Shown: piece by piece, positions 34,201-42,915 of the stretch | How positions within the stretch are numbered: position 1 is the first letter of the stretch | Layout of the letters: each line of letters begins with the position of its first letter | DNA from: an uncultured Spirochaetales bacterium | GTDB taxonomy: Bacteria; Spirochaetota; Spirochaetia; Sphaerochaetales; Sphaerochaetaceae | DNA length: 44,225 nucleotides | Reading direction: 5' to 3' | Assembly: GCA_949289305.1 (NCBI GenBank) | Contig: CASENB010000025.1 | Location: forward strand, 1-44,225 | Position numbers and translations under genes: made by a program | The notes under the pieces: model-generated | The model's database searches: none | What the model was told of the DNA's origin: nothing | The model's input: only the letters and a program-made list of their open reading frames with translations

Positions 34201-34826
34201 TGAGCTCTTGCTCTGAAGCGCTCGATATACTTCTCATCTACAAGAGTGCGGATATCATCATAGCTGATCTCTTCAACTTTCTGAATCTCGTGGCTTGTTC
34301 TGAATCCATCGAAGAAGTTGAGGAATGGAACCTGTGCCTCAAGAGTTGCAAGGTGTGCAACAAGTGCGATATCCATTGTTTCCTGAATTGAGGAAGCACA
34401 TGTCATTGCAAATCCTGTATTCCTACATGCCATAACGTCGGAGTGATCTCCGAAGATAGATAGGGACTGTGCTGCAAGGCTTCTTGCAGAAACATGGAAA
34501 ACTGTAGGAATCATTTCACCTGCAATCTTGTACATGTTAGGAATCATGAGCAATAGACCCTGGCTAGCAGTGAATGTAGTTGTAAGTGCACCAGCTGCTA
34601 GAGATCCATGGACAGCACCAGCAGCTCCTGCCTCTGACTGCATTTCCATGATGTCTACTTTCTTGCCCCAAAGGTTCTCCCTACCTGTGGAGGACCACTG
34701 CTCTGCATACTCACCCATTGGTGAGGATGGTGTGATTGGGTAAATTGCAGCAACTTCGCTGAACGCATACGCAATATGCGCAGCCGCGGTATTGCCGTCG
34801 ATTGTAACCATTTTCTTGTCTGCCAT
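31287..34826 (-). CDS. nifJ: Pyruvate:ferredoxin (flavodoxin) oxidoreductase
   Basis: Oxidises pyruvate with CoA to acetyl-CoA and CO2 and reduces ferredoxin or flavodoxin. Single chain of 1179 residues with all domains. N-terminal TPP-pyrimidine domain (YPITPSSPMGEYAEQW, near residue 30), gamma domain, two [4Fe-4S] clusters (CIQCNQCVQSCPHAA near 690 and CQGCGVCIEACPAKE near 745). The C-terminal TPP-pyrophosphate domain has CAGCGETPYVKML and GGDGWAYDIGYGG, then VYSNTGGQASKSTP. It is monocistronic with its own promoter and terminator. Reduced ferredoxin could feed the [FeFe] hydrogenase implied by the hyd genes. Confidence 0.97.
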   Translation of the reverse strand: MADKKMVTIDGNTAAAHIAYAFSEVAAIYPITPSSPMGEYAEQWSSTGRENLWGKKVDIMEMQSEAGAAGAVHGSLAAGALTTTFTASQGLLLMIPNMYKIAGEMIPTVFHVSARSLAAQSLSIFGDHSDVMACRNTGFAMTCASSIQETMDIALVAHLATLEAQVPFLNFFDGFRTSHEIQKVEEISYDDIRTLVDEKYIERFRARAQRPEHPKTKVAAQNEDVYFQGRETVNKYYDAVPEIVQKYMDKVATITGRQYHLFDYVGDPNATDVVIVMGSAADTFEWVVDYINKKGGKVGLLKVRLYRPFSAKHFVAALPKSVERIAVLDRTKEPGAPGEPLYLDVVAALDLEKRTGIKVIGGRYGLSSKDFTPTHALAVYDFLKSKDAHHDFTVGINDDVTGRSIPVGAPIDVTPKGVVSCMFWGLGSDGTVGANKNSIKIIGDNTNQNAQAYFAYDSKKSGGITVSHLRFGEGNLNMPWLIDHADFVACHNPAYIGRYDMLSALKPGGVFLLNSQIPSSEVFEHLTKKMQEQIISKKIRFYNINALEISEKAGLGTKINTVMQAAFFKISAILPETEAIDLIKKYVKKTFLKKGEDVVNKNYAAIDGASEALVEVKVPETTTKSYEPKRLIPENADDFTKNIIEPIMHMEGNSIPVSAMSFDGTLPTGTAKLEKRGVAAFVPHWDSSKCIQCNQCVQSCPHAAIRAKQILPADLEKAPATFKTIKSNTKNDRDLQFKIQVYPEDCQGCGVCIEACPAKEKALSFSPITVEREAGETVNSEFFEALTYDNLDGLNMNTVKGLQFKQPLFEFSGACAGCGETPYVKMLSQICGERAVIANATGCSSIYSGTFPTIPYTKRADGRGPAWGNSLFEDNAEYGLGMRLAIDSNRNLLRLKIDELFKAGCSDALKSAIEKSISLWDDDTEASIAAQKEVQKVLAEEKATDANKAALAKVVELQDYFSDKDVLIIGGDGWAYDIGYGGVDHVVASGKNVTILVLDTEVYSNTGGQASKSTPIAAVAKFANAGKQVGKKNMGFMCMSYGHVYVASCALGYNRQQAQKCLQEAVAYKGPSIVFCYAPCINHGINMRYSQVEAKKAVEAGYWPLYRFNPNGEEGKKFTWETKPATADYETFIKGEVRYSSLYKTNPEHADELFAKAAEDAKERLAFYQRCGEVIGEIL

Positions 34827-34874
34827 TTTTAGTTACGCTCCAAAATAAATATGTTGTCACGGCATAAAAAGCCG

Positions 34875-34903
34875 AGAATATGTCATCATTAAGAATAAAT
34901 CAA
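34875..34903 (-). promoter_or_regulatory. Promoter of nifJ
   Basis: TTGATT (34898-34903), 17-base spacer, TATTCT (34875-34880) on the minus strand. It gives a leader of about 40 nt before the start at 34826. Between here and 35104 I see nothing else. Confidence 0.6.
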
Positions 34904-35104
34904 GTTTGAGCTCTTTACAATAAAAAAGATGTATTTTTATCGATAAAAATATGAATTTTGGAACAATGTTTCATAAAAATCTAACTAAGATGAAAGAGAG
35001 AAAGAAAAAGACAGGGATACAACATCAAAACCATCATGTAGATAGAAAGAATATTCCACGATAAAACGAAACTAAGAATCAAATACCAATTTCCAACAGA
35101 ATCG

Positions 35105-36571
35105 TTACAATAGGTTAAGCAAAGCTATATCTAGCTTAACATTTCTCAAATAGCAATCAAATAGCTTATCACAAGGTAAAAGGACAATTTGTATATCTTC
35201 TAATCCCAAACTAGAAAGCATTGGCAGCTTCACTATTCCTCTATTTGTGATATTTCCTTCTTCCGATGGCAATAGAAAATAATTCTTTACAACAGAGATG
35301 TGATGATCTTCAAGAAATTTCTTATATGCCAACTGATACATATATTGTTTTGTTATATCACCAATTCCAGGATTTCCAGAAAGTTTGTTTCTTTTTTCTT
35401 TACGAAGAATATAATATTTGGCATCCATAATAAAAAACTGATCTATTCCAGCTTTGTTTGTAACCGTAATAATATCAGGAACCAGAGTATCTTCTACATT
35501 AAATTCGTCATTATCTATATGCCATTTGGGTTTATCTATCAATTCAATTAATTTTGTTTTTTTGTTATATCCATCAGCTAAAGGTGTACTAATTGGAAGT
35601 TTGCATAATTCCATATTCAACTTATTGTCAAAAACTCTAGAACATACGTCCTCCCAAACAGAATAAAAAGCGGTAGTCCCCCAAATGCTGATACTTTGAC
35701 TCTCGCTAAATAACTTTTTATCTTGTGAAATATATACATAAAGAGTTTTTAACAAAACTTGACGATGCGTATTAAACTGAAGGCTTAACTCTTTATCTAT
35801 TCTATTAAGAATGTATTCTTTTTCCCCAAACTCTTCTAACGTTTCATCGCTTAACACAACAGTTTCAATGTCAAAAAGTTTATCTAAGCCTGCATTTTGT
35901 ATTTGCTTCGAACACTCAGTAAGAATACATTTATGCAGCCTCTTAAAGTAATCCATATCATCTTCAATAGATTTTCTAGTTATTAACTCTGTGTAATAAG
36001 GACAATTGTTCTGTATAATTGCAAATCCTTCATCCAGGGTCCTATGCCATACGATATCACCTTCTCCATTTATCTCAAAAACATCCTCATCATTAGAGTA
36101 AAGGCCATATTCATAGAAATCATGCAAAAGATATAAAATCACTTCTAACAAATTAAAATTATTATTTTCGTCATTACCGTTATTAAAATTAATTCTTTGA
36201 TCTTTCGAATGGCTATATTGTTCTAGGACTTTAATAACCTGTTTCATTCTTCTTAACGGTTCTTTTTCCGAAAGAATATATTTGGGAAATACTTTAATAA
36301 CACGACAGCCGAATATGATTACACCAACGAATGTAAATACATAGAAACCTTCCTCTCTTTCAGTAGGAGCATCAATTATTTGAAATTCTCCATTCAAGAG
36401 ATCCGTTAAATCTTTGTTGTTTTCTGTCTTTGTTACTGCCGATAATAGTCCATAAGACTTAAGATTTTTTATAAATTTCTCGACTTCTGAAGAATCAAGC
36501 GAAAACAAATTACACAATTCTTTTTTCGTATATCGCTGCTGCTCTCGAACAAAACAAGAAATTATTTCCAT
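35105..36571 (-). CDS. LlaJI-type / McrC-like restriction nuclease subunit
   Basis: 488 residues. The C-terminal half has the PD-(D/E)XK arrangement of McrC and LlaJI R2 proteins: VPDIITVTNKAGIDQFFIMDAKYY (residues about 385-410, D...DAK), followed by GDITKQYMYQLAYKKF. The N-terminal portion contains a wHTH-like segment (CNLFSLDSSEVEKFIKNLKS) and the FYVFTFVGVIIFGCRVIKVFPKYI block typical of the family. It starts 2 bases after the partner GTPase gene, so they are a two-subunit, GTP-dependent nuclease. AT-rich compared with nifJ. No cognate methyltransferase is near. Confidence 0.82.
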   Translation of the reverse strand: MEIISCFVREQQRYTKKELCNLFSLDSSEVEKFIKNLKSYGLLSAVTKTENNKDLTDLLNGEFQIIDAPTEREEGFYVFTFVGVIIFGCRVIKVFPKYILSEKEPLRRMKQVIKVLEQYSHSKDQRINFNNGNDENNNFNLLEVILYLLHDFYEYGLYSNDEDVFEINGEGDIVWHRTLDEGFAIIQNNCPYYTELITRKSIEDDMDYFKRLHKCILTECSKQIQNAGLDKLFDIETVVLSDETLEEFGEKEYILNRIDKELSLQFNTHRQVLLKTLYVYISQDKKLFSESQSISIWGTTAFYSVWEDVCSRVFDNKLNMELCKLPISTPLADGYNKKTKLIELIDKPKWHIDNDEFNVEDTLVPDIITVTNKAGIDQFFIMDAKYYILRKEKRNKLSGNPGIGDITKQYMYQLAYKKFLEDHHISVVKNYFLLPSEEGNITNRGIVKLPMLSSLGLEDIQIVLLPCDKLFDCYLRNVKLDIALLNLL

Positions 36572-36573
36572 GT

Positions 36574-38874
36574 TTAAAGTTCCGCTTGTAAATTGTAATA
36601 ATTATCTTCAAAGTCAGAACCGAAAATTTTTATTCCGATTTTATCAAAACTTTCACATATGGCAGAATACTTTGTCTTATCTGCACATCCTGAAAATAAT
36701 TTATCCTTATATTGTTTAGCCGCATCCTCGTAAAGATACATCAAAACTTTACTTTTAAAGATTTCGATAAACCGCTTTTGGTCTTCAATAGTATCATCAT
36801 CTTCACTTACTGTCTTAAGTACTTTTTGAGAAATAAAGAACGGCCCTAACAACTTATCTTCATTCACTTTATATTCCTTAGAAAGTTTTTCATTAATTGC
36901 ACGCCTAAGCACATTCCATTCAACTCTCTGTTCGGGATTTCCTATTTTAAAACTTCCTTTTATTTTGTCTTGGTTGTTATTAATACCAATATACTCAAAA
37001 TTCCATCGACGTTTAAATGCCGTATCCATAGGGAATACCCCCTGATCAGCGCTATTCATCGTTGCCCATATATACATATTATTAGGGATTTTTATTTTCT
37101 TACATTCATTAATGTCACAGTTTAATTCCGATGCAAGATATTTACGAATGTCTTCAGAAGTATGTATTTCGTATTCACTAACTCCAGAGTCATCCCTATC
37201 AAGCAATTGAAACACATCGCCAAAAACAGATGCGACTTTAGCTCTATTAATCTCCTCTATAATCAAAATATATGGCTGTGGATTATAAGTACATGCACTC
37301 TTTATTGCTTCTACATATACTCTCATAAAAGGGCCTGGAACATATTCATAACGAATTACACTACCATCAGAAACGGGCTTATAAGTTCCAACAAATTGTG
37401 AATAAGTATAATCTAGATGAAATGTTACTCTTTCATAAGAACCTGACGTATTTCTAAGGCATTCTTCGCAATCCACCTTTAATTTATAACTTTTTCCAGT
37501 CCCCGGAGCTCCAAAAATTATACGATTGAAATCATATTTAGTCTGTAATTTCGTATTATAAACCAATGTAAAATTTTCAGTTACATCATGATCTTCTTGT
37601 TTATTTATATTAATCGATTCAATAGCCTTCTCATCATTGCCATAATAGTATTTTTCGTATAAGTACATTATATTTTCTTCATTTTTGATATCAACGCAAG
37701 ATGTTCGTATCCCTTCATCTTTTTGGGGAAGACGCTCTCCGTTTTTAAAAGGATGATGCCATACTCCATATTTCATATTTGACATGTTTGATGAAGGATC
37801 ATAAAAATACTTTCCGATTTCATCAACTAAAGCAATCAAGCGCTCTCCATCCATAATAACAAAAACAGATTCTTTTCCTGATTCGTAAAATCTTTTTAAT
37901 TCACCAGCTTTTCTTGATGCAAGCTTATTGTCATATGGATAGTTATCACTTAATGCACTAGAAATGGCTTCTTTATCAAGATTTACATCTTTACAGAAAG
38001 ACTCTAAATTTCCTATTTCTTTCCAACCTATTCCAATAACAGAATTATGCTCCCACTGCGCAGCATAATTCTCTGATCCGTCAGAAGTACCAAGCCTTAC
38101 AAAATTTATAACATGATCGCCATAGCGTTTAAAAAAGACTTCCTTAAATTCGCTATAATACCATCCTGCATAATTTTCTATCATAGCTAACTGGCCGCTA
38201 CGAACATAATATTTTTCACTAGGCTTTATTTTCAAAGCATAAAGAACATGTTTCTGCCAGGCCTCAGAATAAAATGAACTCAATTTCTGAGGACACAACA
38301 TTGAAAGATATTTACGAAACCAAGCCCCATTGCAATACTGACTAAATTGTTTATCAAGTTCTGAATTCAATTTATCATAATCTGCAATAGATGCAATATT
38401 AGCATTTTGAACAACGCTTGCTGCATTCACTAAAGCATCACGTATTTTACGACCTTCATTTAAAGCTTCTTCTTCAGTAAGCCCCTTAGGATTTTTAGGA
38501 TCACCAGTTAACCATTCTCCTGTTTCTTTCTTCTGAAACAATCTAAATTTATATGCAGAACCACCTGAAACACTTCCAAAATGATTACGGCAAGCTGGAT
38601 TCATTTCGAGCCAGCAACAAAGAGAATCACGGTTATCTCCTTCCGTATAGAAAATATAATCCAAAAGTTCAGAATCAGGTAAAGAAGCCAATATATCAGG
38701 AGAATATTTTGCCTTAAATTCTTCTAAAACAAGTTCTACTCCTTCTTTTATCGATTGAAAATCAATATCTGTTCCAGAAGCAAAAGATTTAAGATAGCTA
38801 GCCGCTCTCTGATATTCATTACCAGTTGTAGAAAAATTTGAATTTATACCTAAAGAAGAATTGATGTCATACAT
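36574..38874 (-). CDS. McrB-like AAA+ GTPase with N-terminal DNA-recognition region
   Basis: 766 residues. The C-terminal AAA+ motor of the McrB family has Walker A FGAPGTGKS (about residue 456), Walker B ILIIEEINRA (about 536), and ATMNSADQGVFPMDTAFKRRW (about 606), equivalent to the MNTADRS signature that confers GTP use. Upstream, residues about 240-350 include WEHNSVIGIGWKEIGNL, reminiscent of EVE/PUA-like modified-base readers. An N-terminal region containing WFRKYLSMLCPQKLSSFYS resembles domains seen in other McrB-type proteins. It pairs with the LlaJI-type subunit downstream. AT-rich, weak ribosome binding site; probably acquired horizontally. Confidence 0.85.
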   Translation of the reverse strand: MYDINSSLGINSNFSTTGNEYQRAASYLKSFASGTDIDFQSIKEGVELVLEEFKAKYSPDILASLPDSELLDYIFYTEGDNRDSLCCWLEMNPACRNHFGSVSGGSAYKFRLFQKKETGEWLTGDPKNPKGLTEEEALNEGRKIRDALVNAASVVQNANIASIADYDKLNSELDKQFSQYCNGAWFRKYLSMLCPQKLSSFYSEAWQKHVLYALKIKPSEKYYVRSGQLAMIENYAGWYYSEFKEVFFKRYGDHVINFVRLGTSDGSENYAAQWEHNSVIGIGWKEIGNLESFCKDVNLDKEAISSALSDNYPYDNKLASRKAGELKRFYESGKESVFVIMDGERLIALVDEIGKYFYDPSSNMSNMKYGVWHHPFKNGERLPQKDEGIRTSCVDIKNEENIMYLYEKYYYGNDEKAIESININKQEDHDVTENFTLVYNTKLQTKYDFNRIIFGAPGTGKSYKLKVDCEECLRNTSGSYERVTFHLDYTYSQFVGTYKPVSDGSVIRYEYVPGPFMRVYVEAIKSACTYNPQPYILIIEEINRAKVASVFGDVFQLLDRDDSGVSEYEIHTSEDIRKYLASELNCDINECKKIKIPNNMYIWATMNSADQGVFPMDTAFKRRWNFEYIGINNNQDKIKGSFKIGNPEQRVEWNVLRRAINEKLSKEYKVNEDKLLGPFFISQKVLKTVSEDDDTIEDQKRFIEIFKSKVLMYLYEDAAKQYKDKLFSGCADKTKYSAICESFDKIGIKIFGSDFEDNYYNLQAEL

Positions 38875-38982
38875 GTATTTATGATCAGATATTTAGTCTT
38901 TTTTTACAATTGAAAAGTTAGCATTATCATCAAACTTTTATCTTATGTTTTCTTTTGATAATGGCTCCGTATTTTTGTAATG

Positions 38983-38999
38983 GCAAAATTCAATTTTGC
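38983..38999. repeat. Short palindrome upstream of the McrB-like gene
   Basis: GCAAAATT-C-AATTTTGC is a perfect 8-bp inverted repeat about 110 bp before the start. It may be an operator controlling the nuclease pair. The rest of 38875-39030 shows no gene. Confidence 0.35.
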
Positions 39000-39030
39000 T
39001 ATTAAGAAAGATCGAAATACCTATAAATTT

Positions 39031-39070
39031 AGGCTACCTTTCTTTACCCAAAATATAAAGAAGATAGCCT
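39031..39070 (-). terminator. Stem-loop downstream of the lipoprotein gene
   Basis: AGGCTA and TAGCCT arms extended by a CTTTCTTTA/TAAAGAAG stretch with one mismatch and a bulge. The T-tract is poor on either strand (AAATTT on the minus side), so termination is likely but not certain. Confidence 0.5.
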
Positions 39071-39136
39071 ATATGTTAATATCAAATTTTAAATTAACTA
39101 TAACGTTTTATCGCACATTAAACTCAAAATAGACCG

Positions 39137-39613
39137 TTAATTAGTAGTTGTTTCAGGAATTTTAAAAGTAAGCCCATTTTCTAAAGATTCTTTAACAAAC
39201 TGAAATCCAGCAAAATCAGCTAGACTTCCTTCCACAACAATTGACATCTTTAACTCTTCATTTGCTATTACTTTATCTACTGTTAATGTAACATTATTAT
39301 CATTAAATACTTGGGTATCACTCATTGCAACATCAACATTTGATAATTCTACAATCCAACGATCTCCTGTGACATCGGAAGATTCGACAGTTGCAGATGC
39401 AGAACTTATATTAATTAAGTCACCCAAAACTTTAACATTAATACTATCTTCTTCTACTGTCAAATTAACTATACCACCTAGCTCCGTATCATTATATGTT
39501 CCAATAGCCCATGATGGAGCAAAATCATCTGCTGGTGGCGTAGTTGAATTATCACAAGCAACCATAAATAATGCTAGCACAATGGCTAGTAAAGAAAAAC
39601 ATACTTTTTTCAC
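39137..39613 (-). CDS. Small putative lipoprotein of unknown function
   Basis: 158 residues from a GTG start with GGAG seven bases upstream. The signal peptide MKKVCFSLLAIVLALFMVAC ends in a relaxed spirochaetal-type lipobox (MVAC), followed by a Asp/Asn/Thr/Pro linker (DNSTTPPADD). The remainder is a beta-rich, acidic domain (GTYNDTELGGIVNLTVEEDS) without a family I recognise. It is divergent from the larger lipoprotein gene at 39866, with a shared 250-bp control region. Outer-membrane attachment facing the periplasm or surface is inferred. Confidence 0.72.
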   Translation of the reverse strand: MKKVCFSLLAIVLALFMVACDNSTTPPADDFAPSWAIGTYNDTELGGIVNLTVEEDSINVKVLGDLINISSASATVESSDVTGDRWIVELSNVDVAMSDTQVFNDNNVTLTVDKVIANEELKMSIVVEGSLADFAGFQFVKESLENGLTFKIPETTTN

Positions 39614-39680
39614 TTTTATCTCCTACGTGTAATGTAGCATTGATAATGTAATTTGCAAATAGAAAAACGGTAAATTTTCA

Positions 39681-39753
39681 AACAAATTCTTGATTTTTGT
39701 TGTTTTTCAGACAAATTCTTGTCTTATGTTGAAACATTTTAGACAAGTTCTAC
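39681..39753. repeat. Three spaced GACAAATTCTTG-like repeats between divergent lipoprotein genes
   Basis: Copies are AACAAATTCTTG (39681-39692), GACAAATTCTTG (39710-39721) and GACAAGTTCTAC (39742-39753), spaced 29 and 32 bases. The last two also include a perfect inverted repeat CTTGTCT (39718-39724) and AGACAAG (39741-39747). They are probable binding sites for a regulator of one or both lipoprotein genes. Confidence 0.5.
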
Positions 39754-39865
39754 ATTACTTCTTCTTTAAAATATCTACAAGAAATCCAACAGATTATAAA
39801 AACTTGTTGGATTTCAATCATTTTCTATTGCATGTTTATCATTCTAACAATATGGTTAAACAAGT

Positions 39866-41632
39866 ATGAAAAACTTAATAAAGATTTTAGCACTTGTGAT
39901 GATTCTTATTGTCACAGCATGTTCTGCTGAGATAGTAGATAATCTTGCAAAAGAAGAGATTTCAGAAGTTCAAGCATCATATCAAATAAATGGGGCTGAA
40001 CTGGAAATATTATTTAATCCAAGTCCATATGCAGAATATTATGCATATTCCCTAGATGATGGTTCTACAAAAAATGATATTACAGATTTAAGCGTAAGTA
40101 GCGATAATATGCTAAAAGCAACCCTTAGAGGAATAACAACGCCTAATGGAACTGTTATACTATACGCAATGGATGCAAATGACAGCAATTCAGATTGGGT
40201 TGAAATCTCTAAAGTAGATTTTGAGATTCCTATTTCAAGTATTGCACCAGACGCGTATTTATCAAGAAAAAGTCAAAATAGCATTGAAATAAGAATCTCC
40301 CCTATTTTCGATATTCAATATCTTAAATATAAAGTTGAAATATATTCTAACAATAGCGTTGAAACAACTGAGTTTGCAGGCACAAACTTAACGACCCCAG
40401 TACTTAAAGTTGACGGATTAACAGCCGAAGAATCTTATACAGCTCGAGTTTATCACGGATATGCAACAGAAGGCGGTGAATATGGAATTGCTTATCAAGA
40501 AATACAGATTCCACAATATGATGATAGTATAGATTCTTCCATTGATTTAGAATTAAGCGATACTGGATTTATAGTTTCAAATTCTGAAGCAACATCATTT
40601 GATTTATATAAGAGAACTTCAAGTACAATTGGAGAAGGTACATTACTAAATACATTCGATTTCACAACTTCTTCAGGAGAACATCTAATTCCATTTGAAG
40701 ACCTAAATAGCCTTGAAAGTGGATATTTCTATGTAACAGAAAGCGGAAATAAAAATAGAAGAAGTAATCTTCTCAGAACAACAACACCATTAGATCCCGA
40801 TAATGGCACATTAGGATATAAAGGTGTAACAATCAATTTCACTTTTGCTAATGATGTAAATGTAGAAGGTTTACGTTTTAGCGTTACAGGCGCACAAGGA
40901 GCTACAGCTAACGCTAATGGTGATTCGGTTATAATCACAGGATTAGATAGCAATACCACATATAGCAATCTATCTCTTGTTTTAAATAATTCTGAATATT
41001 CATCCGTTCCTGCTCTAACATTGCCAGAATTTACAACAAAAAGCTTTGCAGGAACATATAGATGGTCGGGAGAAGTTCAACTAGAAAACGGAGAACGCAG
41101 ATCACAAACCAATTTTGTATTGGATGTCAGAGAAACCACAAATGGCAGTGATTATCCTTACTATATATTCTATAACGATGAAGATGACATTATGGAAGAT
41201 AGGAAGGGTGAAGAAATTAGAATAATGCCTCTTGTTGATACATCTATAGGAGAACCTGCAACGACTCTCCCTGATGGTGTTAACTGCTCTGATCCTAAGG
41301 AATTTACAGTTCAAAACTATGCTTATTTAACAAATGCAGCAAAATGGAATGCGACAGATTTTCCTACTCAAGCATGGCATATCAACAATGTAGAAAAAAC
41401 ACATGATAGTGTTACAACAGATACATGGTCTAAGGCCATGGGATTGCCTTTAAATGGAACGTTATCTACATCAACAACTTTTAGTTTTATAGAAGTTAAT
41501 GGCGAGCCATATCTAAAATTTGTAAATTCAGGATCAAGTGTTGTCTCAATCGGATTATTAACAAATGCAAATCCAGAGAATATCGAAGGAAGTTCCGATA
41601 TTCATACATGGTATTTAAGGAAGGTGAACTAA
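39866..41632 (+). CDS. Large putative lipoprotein with fibronectin-III-like repeats
   Basis: 588 residues. The N-terminal MKNLIKILALVMILIVTAC is a lipoprotein signal (VTAC lipobox). Two or three tandem beta-sandwich-like segments follow (for example IAPDAYLSRKSQNSIEIRIS, VDGLTAEESYTARVYHG and ITGLDSNTTYSNLSLVL), which look like fibronectin-III domains by their G-L-x(4)-Y-x-x pattern. A C-terminal region (AGTYRWSGEVQLENGERRSQ onward) resembles a lipocalin-like or ligand-binding barrel. No ribosome binding site is evident. The stop overlaps the next gene's start (TAATG). Adhesin, sugar-binding or scaffolding roles are possible but not shown. Confidence 0.7.
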   Translation: MKNLIKILALVMILIVTACSAEIVDNLAKEEISEVQASYQINGAELEILFNPSPYAEYYAYSLDDGSTKNDITDLSVSSDNMLKATLRGITTPNGTVILYAMDANDSNSDWVEISKVDFEIPISSIAPDAYLSRKSQNSIEIRISPIFDIQYLKYKVEIYSNNSVETTEFAGTNLTTPVLKVDGLTAEESYTARVYHGYATEGGEYGIAYQEIQIPQYDDSIDSSIDLELSDTGFIVSNSEATSFDLYKRTSSTIGEGTLLNTFDFTTSSGEHLIPFEDLNSLESGYFYVTESGNKNRRSNLLRTTTPLDPDNGTLGYKGVTINFTFANDVNVEGLRFSVTGAQGATANANGDSVIITGLDSNTTYSNLSLVLNNSEYSSVPALTLPEFTTKSFAGTYRWSGEVQLENGERRSQTNFVLDVRETTNGSDYPYYIFYNDEDDIMEDRKGEEIRIMPLVDTSIGEPATTLPDGVNCSDPKEFTVQNYAYLTNAAKWNATDFPTQAWHINNVEKTHDSVTTDTWSKAMGLPLNGTLSTSTTFSFIEVNGEPYLKFVNSGSSVVSIGLLTNANPENIEGSSDIHTWYLRKVN

Positions 41633-42903
41633 TGAAAAAACTTATTATTTCTATTTTATTATCTATTACAATCATTTCTTCATCTTTCGCATCCCTTGTT
41701 GCATATAACGATCCTTATTATGACAAGGACAGTCCTTTCTCCTCCCCTGCCATGCTTATTGAGAAGAATGAAGTAATTCCTTTCGCATTTTCAGTTGAGG
41801 CATATAGCGCTGTAGATTATCTCTCCTATTTAGCAAGTCCTGCTGAAGCATTATCTAAGGCAGCAGATTACTTATATGAAAGGATGATGAATGGAGATGT
41901 TGAGTTCTGGCGAGAAAACTACGATGCAATTAAAGCAGCATTTGGTTTTGACAGTACAAACTTTCCAACATATACGGCATCTGATATCACTGGCACAGAT
42001 GTTGTAAATATAAGATCATACTTATCTAGTTCCTATTATAGTAGGTTTTCTTCTGCACATAGGGCTTCTGCAGTATTGAATGTATTACAAAACACTTCCC
42101 TACTCTCTACATCCAGCGCTCCTGCACTCTATTCAGATGCAGTTCTTTCTTTAAATATGTACGGCGGCGCTTTCTATGACAATGGTTTTGCTTGGACTGT
42201 TGAGTCTAACCTTGGATTCTTAGCAGACACAAATCTTTTAGAAAGCGGTTCAAATGCCCTTGCTTTTGACATTAGAGGAAATGCAGGATATGCATTTAAC
42301 ATCATAAATCCTAAGTTCTCCTTAGGTGTTGCAGTTGAAGCAGGTGTTTACTTTGAGAACTCAATTTTAAGCACACAGCTTTTAACTGCCAGATTTGAGG
42401 ATAACTTCATTGGTGCGTTCTCTGAGCCATTCAAACTTGGACTTGGTTTCTCTTTGAATCTTGGTGCAATGTATCGTCATAGCGAAGAGCTTGCATTTAC
42501 ATTAGATCTTACAAATGTGGCGGCATTTAGAAAATATACGAATTTAGACTTAACGGACTTCGTAGACTTTGACGGATTTACAAGTGATCCTAATGTCTAC
42601 TATACCCCAATGGATATTATTGTCAGAGCCTATTGGGATAGAGGACCATACCATCTGAGAGTTGAGATTGGCGATATTATCAATCAGGTTATCTATATGA
42701 ATATGGCTCCGAGCTACACATTCAACTTCTATGCAATTCCAAAAGTTTATTTCAGCTATGATATCAATAACGATCTGAGCGTTTCCACAGGACTGGAATA
42801 CTTAAAGCTTCTGCTGGGTATCGATTACAAAGGATTTAGTGCTGAAATTTCCTGTTCGTTAGATAAACTCGGATTTGGAATAACCGCAGGATATAAATTC
42901 TAA
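41632..42903 (+). CDS. Putative outer-membrane beta-barrel protein
   Basis: The protein has 423 residues from ATG at 41632, which shares its A with the previous stop and follows AAGGAAGGTG. The signal peptide MKKLIISILLSITIISSSFA is clear. After a helical, serine-rich segment, the second half is made of alternating hydrophobic strands with Gly/aromatic caps (FSLGVAVEAGVYFENSI, FKLGLGFSLNLGAMYRHSEE). It ends in FGITAGYKF, with the terminal Phe expected of barrels inserted by BamA. Translational coupling to the lipoprotein suggests a barrel/lipoprotein pair. Treponema-type outer-membrane proteins are a possible kin; no specific family is recognised. Confidence 0.75.
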   Translation: MKKLIISILLSITIISSSFASLVAYNDPYYDKDSPFSSPAMLIEKNEVIPFAFSVEAYSAVDYLSYLASPAEALSKAADYLYERMMNGDVEFWRENYDAIKAAFGFDSTNFPTYTASDITGTDVVNIRSYLSSSYYSRFSSAHRASAVLNVLQNTSLLSTSSAPALYSDAVLSLNMYGGAFYDNGFAWTVESNLGFLADTNLLESGSNALAFDIRGNAGYAFNIINPKFSLGVAVEAGVYFENSILSTQLLTARFEDNFIGAFSEPFKLGLGFSLNLGAMYRHSEELAFTLDLTNVAAFRKYTNLDLTDFVDFDGFTSDPNVYYTPMDIIVRAYWDRGPYHLRVEIGDIINQVIYMNMAPSYTFNFYAIPKVYFSYDINNDLSVSTGLEYLKLLLGIDYKGFSAEISCSLDKLGFGITAGYKF

Positions 42904-42915
42904 ATATTATTCTTT

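Noticed and set aside
32056..34391. Plus-strand open frames opposite nifJ
   Set aside because: They lie entirely within a complete, well-conserved gene on the other strand and show no family features.
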